From Phytohabitans aurantiacus (GTDB lineage Bacteria > Actinomycetota > Actinomycetes > Mycobacteriales > Micromonosporaceae), in the NCBI RefSeq assembly GCF_027923225.1, contig NZ_BSDI01000007.1:496001-560000 (forward strand): DNA of 64,000 nucleotides. Direction: 5' to 3'. Below are positions 16,669-24,792 of this stretch, piece by piece. The position numbers and the translations under genes are program-made. Numbering within the stretch: position 1 is the first letter of the stretch; each line of letters opens with the position of its first letter. The notes beneath the pieces were generated by a model that saw only the letters and a program-made list of their open reading frames with translations, searched no databases and had not been told where the DNA came from.

Positions 16669-19600
16669 TTAGAGGTCGCGCACCCGGACGTCGCGGAACT
16701 CGACCAGGTCGTTGGTGCCGTGGTTCTGCAATCCGACGAATCCGCTCAGGAACTGGCGCATGTCGGTCGGCGGGTCACCCGCGCGGGAGGACTGCTTGCC
16801 GGGGGTGTTGTCGAACTCGGCCAGCGTCACACCGTTGCGGATGATCGTGTAGTGCTGCCCGACGACTCGAACCTCGTAGTCGCTCCACTGCTCCTTCGGC
16901 GTCGCACCGGCCTTGTCGAGCGTCAGCGGCGCGAAGTTGTATATCGAGCCGGTCTTCTGCGTCTCGCCGGTCTCGCCGTCGTAGATCTGGATCTCGTGTC
17001 CACAGTAGATCGCGACCCAGGCGGCCGAGGTGCGGGCCGAGCCGACCGTGCCGCAGCTGCCCGGCGGCCGCTGATCCAGCGGGACGCGCGGGTCGGGGAA
17101 GCGCGCGAACACCCCGCTGTTGCCGCGGGTGGTGCCCGCCGACACGTCCCGGAACCGCATCCGCAGCGAGAAGTCGCCCAGTTCCTTGCCGGCGTACCAG
17201 AGCATCCCCAGGCCGCCGGTGCTGCGGATGGAGCCGTCCCGCCGCAGCGAGAAGGACCCTCCGGGCGCCTGCCGCCAGTCCGCCAGCGAGGCCGCCGTAC
17301 CGTCGAAGATGGGCACGTACCCCGGCACCTTCCCGACGTCGGAGGTGGCACCGGCCCGGCGAAGCGCGATCGCCTCCCGGTTGTCGATGACGTGCGCCGC
17401 GGTGAGCTCGGTGAGCACGTCTTCGAGGTGGCTGACGAAGGCGCCATGGTTCGGCCAGGCGGCCTCGTCGTCGATGAGGTCGTTGATGGTGCAGCCGCCG
17501 CCGGCGGTGCGGTTCGCCACACCGGTGTCGGTGTCGAGCAGCCACACCGACGAGCGAGCGTCGGCCACGGCACAGCCGGCGTTCACGGTGACCGTGCCGG
17601 TGACGACCTCGCCGTCGGCGTACGTCACCTTCAGCTTCGCCTGGAAGGTGCCGTAGCGCTTGTAGGTGTGCGTCGGGTTGGCCTGAGTGGACACCTTGCT
17701 GCCGTCGCCGAAGTCCCACTCCCAGGCCACGCCGCCGGCGGCGACGCCGGAGAACGCGACGGTGCGCGGCTGGCTCGCCGACACCGATCGGGCGGTGGCC
17801 AGGTTGGGGTTCGGGGTGGCCGGCCCGCCCTGGTACGCGATCCGGATCAGTTTCTGGTTGGCGTGCAGGCTGAAGAAGCCGCCTCCGTAGTCCAGCATGT
17901 ACAGCGCGCCGTCCCGCCCGAACTTGGCGTCCATCCAGAACTGGAGCTGGGTGGCCCCACTGCCACCCTGGATGATCGGGCGCAGGTCTTCGGCGAAGGC
18001 GGGCGCGCCCTGGCTGGGCACGTTGGCCGGGTCGACGGTCACCGCGATCCGGTTGTTGGCGTTCGACTCGTCACCGATGAACCACTTGTCGTTCCAGTAC
18101 TCCGGCCACGCCACGCCGCTACCAGTGTCCACGGTGGACCGCTGGTAGGTGGGACCGTCCATGATGGCCTGGCCGCCGCCACGCAGGTACGGCCGGGTGA
18201 ACTTCTCCTGCCCGAGCACGTACGTGGGCAGCCCGCTGCCGTCGGCGCGCTCGGGATAGACCGGGCCGCCGCCCTGCGGGGAGTACCAGATCATGTTGTC
18301 GCGGGCCGGTGGGATGTCGACGAGGCCGGTGTTGCGCGGCGACTCGTTCTTGAGGTTGTCGCAGTCGTACCACCCGGTGAGCACGGTGGCGTCCGTGCTG
18401 CTGCGGTCCCGGTACGGCTGGCGGTTACCCATGCAGTACGGCCAGCCCTGGTTGCCCGCCGAGGTGATGATGGTGGCCGTCTCGTACTTGGCCGGCCCCA
18501 GCTCGGGATCGGGCGCACCGGCGTCGGGGCCCACCCACGCGGCCGTCAGCCAGTCGTTGACCGGATCCCAGGCGATCCGGGCGATGTTGCGCACGCCCAT
18601 CACGTAGATCTCGGGCCGCGTCTTACCGCCGCCCTCCTCCTGGCCGGTGAACAGGTTCCCTTGTGGAATCGTGTACGTGCCGTCCGCCTCCGGGTGGATG
18701 CGCAGGATCTTGCCGTTGAGGTCGTTGGTGTTGCCGGAGGTGCGGCGAGCGTCCTGGAAGGACACGCCCGCGAACTCCTGCGTCCAGTTGTTGCCGGAGT
18801 AGCCGCTGGAGCCGCCGGAGGAGTTGCTGTCGCCGGTGCCGATGTAGAGGTTGCCGCCCTCATCGAACGTCATGCCACCGCCGGCGTGGCAGCAGCTGTG
18901 GATCTGGGTGTCCCAGTGCAGCAGGTCCTTGCGGGTGCCCTGGTCGATGGTCGCGGCGGCACGGTCGTACGTGAACCTGGATACGGTACGCTGCCCGATC
19001 CGCTTCTCGCGGTCGATCGACGCGTGCGGCATCCAGTACACGTAGACCCAGCCGTTCTGCGCGAACGCCGGGTCGAGCGTGATGCCGACCAGGCCCTCCT
19101 CGTTCTTGACCAGCTCGGTGCCGCTGCCCCGGTTACCCATCACCGCGAGCGTCGTGAGCAGCTTGACCTGCTTGGTGCGCGGATCCCACTGGTGGATGGT
19201 GCCGCAGCCGAGGCCGACGTTGGGGTTGGCCCAGTCGACGACGGGACCGGACGGGCAGGACGCCTTGCCGATGTAGAAGACGGTGCCGTCCGGTGCGACG
19301 GTCAGCCCATGCGGCTCGCCGATCTGGTCGAGCTGCCCGGTCTGGTTGGTGGTGGTGAGCCGCTCGGTGCGGTAGTTGGCCGCGATGGTGGCCTGGCAGT
19401 CGCCGCGCACCATGCCGGTCGTCCACTGGATCGCGCCGAGCAGATGCCCGTGGAACTGGGTGTCCTTGTTCCAGCTGGCCGGCGTGCGGCCCATGCCGGT
19501 GTAGAACGAACGGCCGCCGTCGTAGTCGCGGCACCAGGAGATCGGGTGGAACGGGCCGTTGCCGCTGAAGCCGGACGTGTACGTGCTCTCGTCCACCTGC

Positions 19601-20604
19601 GCGATCGTGTGGACGCGGCCGACCGGGTTCGGGTCCCAGTTCATCCACTGGTCGGCGCGGCTCACGGTGAGCGGCAGCCCTTTGTTGGCCGGGTGTTGGC
19701 GGTCGGTGAGCGCCACGGTGGCCTGCTGCACGGTGCTCTCCGGTGCCGGACCGGCGTTCGAGCCGACCAGCCACAGCTCGGCGAGCTGGGTCAGCGGTTC
19801 GCCGTTGTTGGCGGTGATGTTCAGCCGGTAGTACTGGTACGCCTGGCTGTTCTCGAACGTGTACTGCTTGGTCAGGAACCGCTGCGGGAAGGTCTCGCCC
19901 GTGCGGGTGTCCAATGTGGTCCACTCCAGGCCGTCTGCGGAGCCTTGCAGCGCCCAGTCTTTCGGGTCGCGGCCGGCCGAGTCGTTGGCCGAGGTCAGCG
20001 CGTACCGCCCGATCACCGTCGGTGCGGCGAGCTTGGCGACGATCCAGCCGGTGGGTTCGCGGGTCAGCCACTTCGTGCCGGTCGACCCGTCGACCACCTG
20101 CTGCACGGTCTCGTTGGGCGGGTTGTTGCCGCTGGCGGTCGCCTCGACGACCTTCTCCGCCGGCGGCAGGCTGGCCGCTGGGCGGGTGCCGATGAGGCCG
20201 GTGAACCATTCGGAGCCGCCCTGGGCGTACGCGGCGTCGTGCACGCCGACGAAGCCGCCGCCGCCCTTGACGTACGCCTGGAACGCGGCCTCCTGCGCGT
20301 CGTCGAGCGTGACGCCCCTGGCGGACAGGAACACCACGCCCCGGTACCGGTCGAGGTTCTCCGCTGTGAAGACGGCCGGATCCTCGGCCTCGTGAACGAA
20401 GAAGCCGTGCTGCTTGCCCAGGTTCTTGATGACGGCGGTGGCGCGGCCGACCGGGTCGTCCTGCTGGTCCTCCGGTCCGTGGAAGACCAGCACGTTGACC
20501 ACCTTGCCGCCGGCGGCGCTGGCGGGCTTCTCAAAAGCCGGCACGGTCAGCGTGCCGAGGACGAGTACGGCGCAGGCCAGTGCGCGCGCGAGTCTGGTTG
20601 CCAT
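16669..20604 (-). CDS. Giant secreted ThuA / discoidin / sugar dehydrogenase / PKD / 3-keto-glycoside hydrolase protein
   Basis: 1311 residues with Sec signal MATRLARALACAVLVLGTLT. Domain order: ThuA-like, N-half about 34-155; F5/8C discoidin about 155-282, inserted inside ThuA; ThuA C-half about 293-405; glucose/sorbosone-dehydrogenase-type propeller about 412-925 (GEPHGLTVAPDGTVFYIG, HAGGGMTFDEGGNLYIGTGD); PKD about 930-1009 (WEWDFGDGS); an unnamed two-cysteine domain 1011-1092; DUF1080/3-keto-disaccharide hydrolase (PF06439) about 1096-1311. ThuA and PF06439 relatives act in 3-ketoglycoside metabolism, and the dehydrogenase family oxidises sugars with PQQ. Combined action on extracellular glycosides is inference. 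ATG 20604 lies 2 bases after the laccase stop, so the two are coupled. Confidence 0.85.
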   Translation of the reverse strand: MATRLARALACAVLVLGTLTVPAFEKPASAAGGKVVNVLVFHGPEDQQDDPVGRATAVIKNLGKQHGFFVHEAEDPAVFTAENLDRYRGVVFLSARGVTLDDAQEAAFQAYVKGGGGFVGVHDAAYAQGGSEWFTGLIGTRPAASLPPAEKVVEATASGNNPPNETVQQVVDGSTGTKWLTREPTGWIVAKLAAPTVIGRYALTSANDSAGRDPKDWALQGSADGLEWTTLDTRTGETFPQRFLTKQYTFENSQAYQYYRLNITANNGEPLTQLAELWLVGSNAGPAPESTVQQATVALTDRQHPANKGLPLTVSRADQWMNWDPNPVGRVHTIAQVDESTYTSGFSGNGPFHPISWCRDYDGGRSFYTGMGRTPASWNKDTQFHGHLLGAIQWTTGMVRGDCQATIAANYRTERLTTTNQTGQLDQIGEPHGLTVAPDGTVFYIGKASCPSGPVVDWANPNVGLGCGTIHQWDPRTKQVKLLTTLAVMGNRGSGTELVKNEEGLVGITLDPAFAQNGWVYVYWMPHASIDREKRIGQRTVSRFTYDRAAATIDQGTRKDLLHWDTQIHSCCHAGGGMTFDEGGNLYIGTGDSNSSGGSSGYSGNNWTQEFAGVSFQDARRTSGNTNDLNGKILRIHPEADGTYTIPQGNLFTGQEEGGGKTRPEIYVMGVRNIARIAWDPVNDWLTAAWVGPDAGAPDPELGPAKYETATIITSAGNQGWPYCMGNRQPYRDRSSTDATVLTGWYDCDNLKNESPRNTGLVDIPPARDNMIWYSPQGGGPVYPERADGSGLPTYVLGQEKFTRPYLRGGGQAIMDGPTYQRSTVDTGSGVAWPEYWNDKWFIGDESNANNRIAVTVDPANVPSQGAPAFAEDLRPIIQGGSGATQLQFWMDAKFGRDGALYMLDYGGGFFSLHANQKLIRIAYQGGPATPNPNLATARSVSASQPRTVAFSGVAAGGVAWEWDFGDGSKVSTQANPTHTYKRYGTFQAKLKVTYADGEVVTGTVTVNAGCAVADARSSVWLLDTDTGVANRTAGGGCTINDLIDDEAAWPNHGAFVSHLEDVLTELTAAHVIDNREAIALRRAGATSDVGKVPGYVPIFDGTAASLADWRQAPGGSFSLRRDGSIRSTGGLGMLWYAGKELGDFSLRMRFRDVSAGTTRGNSGVFARFPDPRVPLDQRPPGSCGTVGSARTSAAWVAIYCGHEIQIYDGETGETQKTGSIYNFAPLTLDKAGATPKEQWSDYEVRVVGQHYTIIRNGVTLAEFDNTPGKQSSRAGDPPTDMRQFLSGFVGLQNHGTNDLVEFRDVRVRDL

Positions 20605-20606
20605 GC

Positions 20607-21632
20607 CTACCCCTCGATGACGTGGAGCGTGGTGTACATGCCGGCGTCGGAGTGGAACTGCATGTGGCAGTGCAGCATCCAGTGACCCGGTCCCACCGAG
20701 TCGCCGGCGATGATCTGTACGCCGAACGAGTCGCCGGGCCCAAGGCTCTTGTTGTCGATGACGGGAATTGAGTCGACCAGCGGTTTGCTGTTGCCCTCGA
20801 CCATGCCGGTGCGGGTGTCCGCCCATGAGTGCCCGTGGATGTGGAACGTGTGCAGCTCGTTGCCGAGCCCGATGACGATGAACTCGATCCGCTCACCCAC
20901 CTTGGCCATCAGGCACGTAGGGCCGGGCTGCGGGTTCATGTGGTCGCACGTGTCGGCTTCGGGGCTGCGGCGCAGGTTGATGGTCTGGCGGTCGCCGAAC
21001 GCGGTCACGTAGGTGCGGTCGGGGCGGGTGTCGCCCTGCCGCCGCACCACGAGCCCACCGAACAGGCCAGCACCCAGGCCCTGCGTGCCGTGCGGTCCGC
21101 CCACCACGTGGTCGTGGTACCACCAGTAGCCGGCCGTGCCCTGGGAGCCGGTGGCGGCGCTGCGCGGCTTGGCGTACCAGGTGTAGGTGCGGGACTGCCC
21201 GGGCGGCACGTACGAACCACTGTGGACCGTGCCGTCGGACAGCTGGGTGTACTTGACCCCGTGCACGTGCAGCGACACCCCGAGCGGGTGTTCGGGCGCG
21301 ACCCGCAACTGCGCCAGGGTCGCCTCGGGCACCTGGTTGTGCAGGGTGATGGCGAGGCACTCGCCTTCGATCATCTCCATGGTCGGGCCGGGGTACGAGG
21401 CGGTGTCGGGTGTACTGCCGTAGCCGAGCCGGATCTGCCCGGTCACCGGGTCGCGGGGCAGCTCGACGGCGTACAGCTGGATGCGCCGGTCCGGCTGGGC
21501 GCAGCCGTCGGGTTTCTCGGCCGAGCGTTCACCGGCCTTGCCGGCGAGGGCCAGCCCTCCCGCGCCGACCGTTGTCACCACCAGGACGGCCGCGACCAGC
21601 AGCAGCCGACCGGCACTGGATTTTCTGTCCAT
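20607..21632 (-). CDS. Secreted two-domain small laccase (multicopper oxidase, SLAC type)
   Basis: 341 residues with an N-terminal signal (RLLLVAAVLVVTTVGAGGLA). Copper motifs are complete: HVHG (His122, His124), WWYHDH (His173, His175), HTFHIHGH (261-268) and HCHMQFHSDAGM (His321 to Met332, with the type-1 Cys322). Length and two-domain layout match Streptomyces coelicolor SLAC, which forms trimers and reduces O2 to water while oxidising phenols or metal ions. SLAC uses Tat export; no twin arginine is seen here, so Sec export is more likely. It is sandwiched between, and co-transcribed with, the cupredoxin and dehydrogenase genes. Confidence 0.92.
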   Translation of the reverse strand: MDRKSSAGRLLLVAAVLVVTTVGAGGLALAGKAGERSAEKPDGCAQPDRRIQLYAVELPRDPVTGQIRLGYGSTPDTASYPGPTMEMIEGECLAITLHNQVPEATLAQLRVAPEHPLGVSLHVHGVKYTQLSDGTVHSGSYVPPGQSRTYTWYAKPRSAATGSQGTAGYWWYHDHVVGGPHGTQGLGAGLFGGLVVRRQGDTRPDRTYVTAFGDRQTINLRRSPEADTCDHMNPQPGPTCLMAKVGERIEFIVIGLGNELHTFHIHGHSWADTRTGMVEGNSKPLVDSIPVIDNKSLGPGDSFGVQIIAGDSVGPGHWMLHCHMQFHSDAGMYTTLHVIEG

Positions 21633-21653
21633 TGCGGACTCCCTCCCCAGGGG

Positions 21654-23693
21654 TCAGAGCGTGAGCGGGGCGATGCGAATCGTGCGGAAGCTGCCGCCGG
21701 TCTCCTGGATCCCGATGTATCCGGCGGCGTGCTGCCCACCATGGTGCTCACCGACGAGCACGCCGCCGCGGAACACCGAGTAGTGCTGGCCGGTGGCCCG
21801 GATCTCGTAGTCGGTCCAGACGTCCTGCGAGCCGGCCAGGTCGACCCGGTGGCCGAACCGGACGGGAACCCATTCCGGGCGGGACTCGTCCGGATGGCTG
21901 TGCACGTCAGGGAAGCGCGTGAAGACACCACCGGCGTCACCGCGCCACTGGAGCTTGAGCGAGAAGTCGCCGTACTGCCGCACCGGAAACCACAGCACTC
22001 CCAGCCCGTCGAGGGGGCGGCCGGTGATGGACCCGTCGGCGTTGCGCGTGAATCCGCCGGCGCCGACCTGCTCCCACAGCGCGAACGAGGCACCTGAGCG
22101 GTCGAGCAGCGCCTGGTACCCGTTGCGCCCGTCCGGCTTGCCGACGCCGGACCGGCCGGCCGCGTCGACCAGCACCCCGTGCTCGGCGTGGCTGATCACG
22201 CCGAGGTGGTGCAGGTGCTCGGCGAGGTCGGTCAGGTGCCGGAGGAACTGGCCGTGATTGGCCCAGGCGCGGGCGTCGCCGGTGAGGTTGTTGATGGTGC
22301 ATCCGGCGCGGACGACCCGGTTTGGTACGCCGGAGTCGACCGTGCCCAGCCATACCGTCGCGCGGGTGTCGGTGACCGGGCACTCCGGGTCGGGCCCGCC
22401 GGCCACGACGGTGAATGGCAGCGACTGCGGCGTCGAGGTGTTGCCGGCCCGGTCGGTCGCCCGGTACGCCACCGCGTGCTCGCCCGGATCGGTCACGGTC
22501 AGCGGGCCGGTGTAGGTGAGGTACGCGCCCCCGTCGAACGAATACTCCACCCGGTCCACACCGGACTCGGCGTCGGTGGCCGCCAGCGTCACCGTCGCGG
22601 CACCGACGTAGGCGCCGTTTTCATCGCGTGCCCCCGACACCGACCCCGTCACGGTGGGCGGTGTGGTGTCCGGCTCGGTGTCGTCGACGACGGTGAACGA
22701 CACCGACCGCGGCACCGACGTGTTGCCCGCGTTGTCCGTCGCCCGGTACGAAACCGTGTGCGCGCCCGACTGGTTGACCGTCACCGGTGTCGCGTAGGTG
22801 GCGTACGGCTGCCCGTCGAGCGAATACTCCACCATGTCGACACCGGACTCGGTGTCGGTGGCGGACAGGGTAACGGTCGCGGCCCCGATGTAGGCACCGG
22901 TCTCGTCCCGGTCTCCGGAAACCGACGCCGTCACCGCGGGCGGGGTGGTGTCCGGGTCCGGCGGTTCGACGACGGTGAACGCCGCCGATTGCGGCGTCGA
23001 GGTGTTGCCCGCGTTGTCCGTCGCCCGGTACGAAACCGTGTGCTGGCCCAGCACGGTGACGGTCACCGGCCCGCCATAGGCGGTGTACGCGCCCCCATCG
23101 AGCGCGTACTCGACACTGTCCACACCAGACTGTGCATCGGTGGCCGACAGCGTAACGGTCGCGGCACCGATGTACGCGCCGGTCTCGTCGCGCTCCCCCG
23201 ACACCGAGGCGGTCACGGCCGGCGGCGTCGTATCCGGGCCGCTCCCGGTGACAGTGAGCAGGCCGGTCATCTGGCCGTGCCCGGGGATGGCACAGAAGTA
23301 CCGGTAGGTGCCTGGCGTCAGCACCACGTCGACCGTCCACCTGCCACGGTTGGCGTCGAACGGATCGGCCAGGATGTTGACGTCGACATCCCGGTTGTAG
23401 CGCGGATCCCCGGTGTCGAACGTCAGCGTGTGCTGCATCCCGGTGGTGTTGCCGGTGGCGGCACTGTTCTCGAACACCAGCGTCGCCGCACCGGCCACCG
23501 CCGTGGCCGGTGCGGACACGTACGAGGTGAAGCTGTCACCGGCCGTCCACGTCAGGATCTGGGCCGCCTGTGCCCGCGCCTGCCGCGGCACGACCGCGCC
23601 CGCGGGCACGGCGGCGGTCAACACCAGGAGAACAATAGTAAGGAAGGTTGGCAGTCTGAATGCATACGGGTGCGCGCGTTCGGAAGGGGGCAT
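21654..23693 (-). CDS. Secreted cupredoxin with three Ig-like repeats and a 3-keto-glycoside hydrolase domain
   Basis: 679 residues. Signal segment LPTFLTIVLLVLTAAVPAGA. Plastocyanin-like domain about 45-150 with a full type-1 copper site (His88, Cys134, His139, Met142; FCAIPGHGQM). Three 94-residue OmpL47/Ig-like repeats occupy about 154-437. A two-cysteine domain (438-519) and a PF06439 hydrolase domain (to 679) follow, both homologous to the C-terminus of the giant protein downstream. Start ATG 23693 has AAAGG upstream; a GTG at 23750 is the alternative. First gene of the three-gene operon (21 bases to laccase). Likely role: electron transfer and glycan contact at the cell surface. Confidence 0.83.
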   Translation of the reverse strand: MPPSERAHPYAFRLPTFLTIVLLVLTAAVPAGAVVPRQARAQAAQILTWTAGDSFTSYVSAPATAVAGAATLVFENSAATGNTTGMQHTLTFDTGDPRYNRDVDVNILADPFDANRGRWTVDVVLTPGTYRYFCAIPGHGQMTGLLTVTGSGPDTTPPAVTASVSGERDETGAYIGAATVTLSATDAQSGVDSVEYALDGGAYTAYGGPVTVTVLGQHTVSYRATDNAGNTSTPQSAAFTVVEPPDPDTTPPAVTASVSGDRDETGAYIGAATVTLSATDTESGVDMVEYSLDGQPYATYATPVTVNQSGAHTVSYRATDNAGNTSVPRSVSFTVVDDTEPDTTPPTVTGSVSGARDENGAYVGAATVTLAATDAESGVDRVEYSFDGGAYLTYTGPLTVTDPGEHAVAYRATDRAGNTSTPQSLPFTVVAGGPDPECPVTDTRATVWLGTVDSGVPNRVVRAGCTINNLTGDARAWANHGQFLRHLTDLAEHLHHLGVISHAEHGVLVDAAGRSGVGKPDGRNGYQALLDRSGASFALWEQVGAGGFTRNADGSITGRPLDGLGVLWFPVRQYGDFSLKLQWRGDAGGVFTRFPDVHSHPDESRPEWVPVRFGHRVDLAGSQDVWTDYEIRATGQHYSVFRGGVLVGEHHGGQHAAGYIGIQETGGSFRTIRIAPLTL
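22385..23234 (-). repeat. Three tandem 282-bp coding repeats (Ig-like domains)
   Basis: In-frame tandem copies start at about 23234, 22952 and 22670 (minus strand), each beginning with codons for DTTPP. Copies one and two share long identical DNA runs, for example around 22735-22760 and 23015-23040, which suggests recent duplication or gene conversion. Repeat-number variation between strains is likely. Confidence 0.75.
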
Positions 23694-24000
23694 GTCCGGC
23701 GTACCTTTCGCGAGTGCACTGGCCGAGGGTGTCGGCTCGCGCGAGGGCACGCACGCTCTCGGTCAGAGCGGGGCGTGCCGGGCGAGGAAAGACGGATAGC
23801 GGTTACGGCGCGCACCATCGCGCCAGGATCGGGTGCTGCCGTGCAGGGCCGATCGGGAAGGTGCCAAATCCCCAGGTCAACGGTGTCGAGGTAACCGCGC
23901 CGCCGGTTACCTCGCCGAAACACTAGCGGAGTTCACATCGAAATGTCTACACCTTTTGTTGCCATGGCGTGGACTTTTATCGATACAGGCGAAAGTGCTG
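23694..24000. other. Intergenic region upstream of the redox operon with inverted repeat
   Basis: No gene is supported in these 307 bases. A perfect 10-bp inverted repeat, CGAGGTAACC (23887-23896) and GGTTACCTCG (23905-23914) with an 8-base spacer, could be a regulator site for the redox operon. Bases 23920-23995 are relatively AT-rich and may contain its promoter. No regulator gene is adjacent. Confidence 0.4.
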
Positions 24001-24231
24001 TCAGGCCGCGACGGTGACCGGGCAGGCAAGGCCGAGCGCCCACCGCATCCGGGCGGCGGAGGCCTCCGGCCGCTCGCCGAACTCGGTGGCCATGACGGCC
24101 GCGCAGCCGGGCACGCCGCCGCGGCGCAGCAGTGCCGCGCGGATCGCGAGCGCCACCTGGGCCGGCGTCGGCTCGTCGGAAGGCTGTAGGTCACTGACGA
24201 AGAGGGCCTCTGCCCTCGCGATCTCGGTCAC
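24001..24231 (-). CDS. Small conserved actinobacterial protein, unknown function
   Basis: 76 residues: VTEIARAEALFVSDLQPSDE at the N-terminus, then a helical body with RAALLRRGGVPGCAAVMATE and a C-terminal ARMRWAL. The pattern (paired LQPS, GC-AA---EFG--PE---RMRWA) is one I recall from many actinobacterial small proteins without assigned role. GTG 24231 has GGGGTGAG upstream; GTG 24240 is the alternative. Its upstream region contains repeat A copy 2. Confidence 0.6.
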   Translation of the reverse strand: MTEIARAEALFVSDLQPSDEPTPAQVALAIRAALLRRGGVPGCAAVMATEFGERPEASAARMRWALGLACPVTVAA

Positions 24232-24440
24232 CGTACTCACCCCGCCTGAAGACCGTTTCCCGGTATGACATAGAGAGTCCTCGTCACCCGGCGGCGATAC
24301 ATCCGGGGCTTCCCCAGACGGAACCCTGACATCCCCCCGACCACCCGTTCCAACGAGCCGCGCCAGGGCGCCGCACCAGCACACGCAAGGCCGCGGGCCG
24401 CGCGCGGGGCCGAAGGCCGCGCGCGCTGGCGCCAGCGGAC

Positions 24441-24520
24441 GCCGATCAAGGGCGAGTGCACGTGGTTGGATCTCTTTTCCGCGTGCGTTCGCCCTTGATC
24501 GATGCGAATGCCCTTGATCG
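24441..24520 (+). repeat. Dispersed palindromic repeat A, copy 2
   Basis: Aligns without gaps to 11111-11190 at about 65 of 80 positions, with GATCAAGGGC, GCACGTG, GATCT, TCCGCGTGC, TTCGCCCTTGATC and CCCTTGATCG conserved in order and spacing. Changes in the stem are partly compensated, as expected if a hairpin is maintained. Confidence 0.8.
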
Positions 24521-24714
24521 CGGCCGCTGGCCGCGCCCTTCGCGGCGCCCGCACCGCGCCCACCCCGCCCCTCGCTCGCACGGCACGCTAGGGCGCATCG
24601 CCTCCGGCGATGTGGATACAGCATCTTCCGGGTTTTCGTGCTGTCCGGAGGAGGGTGAGGCCGCTTTTTCCCTGTTTTCGCTGCATCCCTCGATCTTGAC
24701 GGCCGTCCGACCCG

Positions 24715-24741
24715 GGCTGCGGGCGCTGGGTGCCCGCAGCC
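24715..24741 (-). terminator. Hairpin downstream of the truncated FAD oxidoreductase
   Basis: Perfect 10-bp stem GGCTGCGGGC/GCCCGCAGCC with a 7-base loop, about 50 bases after the stop of the minus-strand remnant. No T-run on that strand; a GC-type actinomycete terminator is plausible. Confidence 0.5.
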
Positions 24742-24792
24742 GGCCGTCGTCGCCGATCAACAGGACCACGTCGTTGGGTGGCCGCGGGCATG

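Larger units (their letters stand above)
24232..24792. other. Gene-poor stretch holding repeat A and a terminator
   Basis: About 560 bases without a convincing gene. Open frames here have no recognisable homology and follow GC-rich codon noise. Contents: the repeat A copy at 24441-24520, a short CATCGCC/GGCGATG hairpin near 24597-24613, and a terminator-like hairpin at 24715-24741. Confidence 0.6.

Noticed and set aside
16720..20685. A 1321-codon open frame on the plus strand opposite the giant ThuA/dehydrogenase gene
   Set aside because: Arginine/valine/glycine-rich translation without domains; it mirrors the real minus-strand gene, a usual artefact of GC-rich DNA.
22385..23234. Tandem repeats as a possible CRISPR array
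   Set aside because: Units are 282 bp, coding, and in frame; there are no short repeats with unique spacers.
24241..24624. Upstream extension of the small protein at 24001
   Set aside because: Cys/Arg-rich noise running through repeat A; the conserved family start is at VTEIARAEALF.
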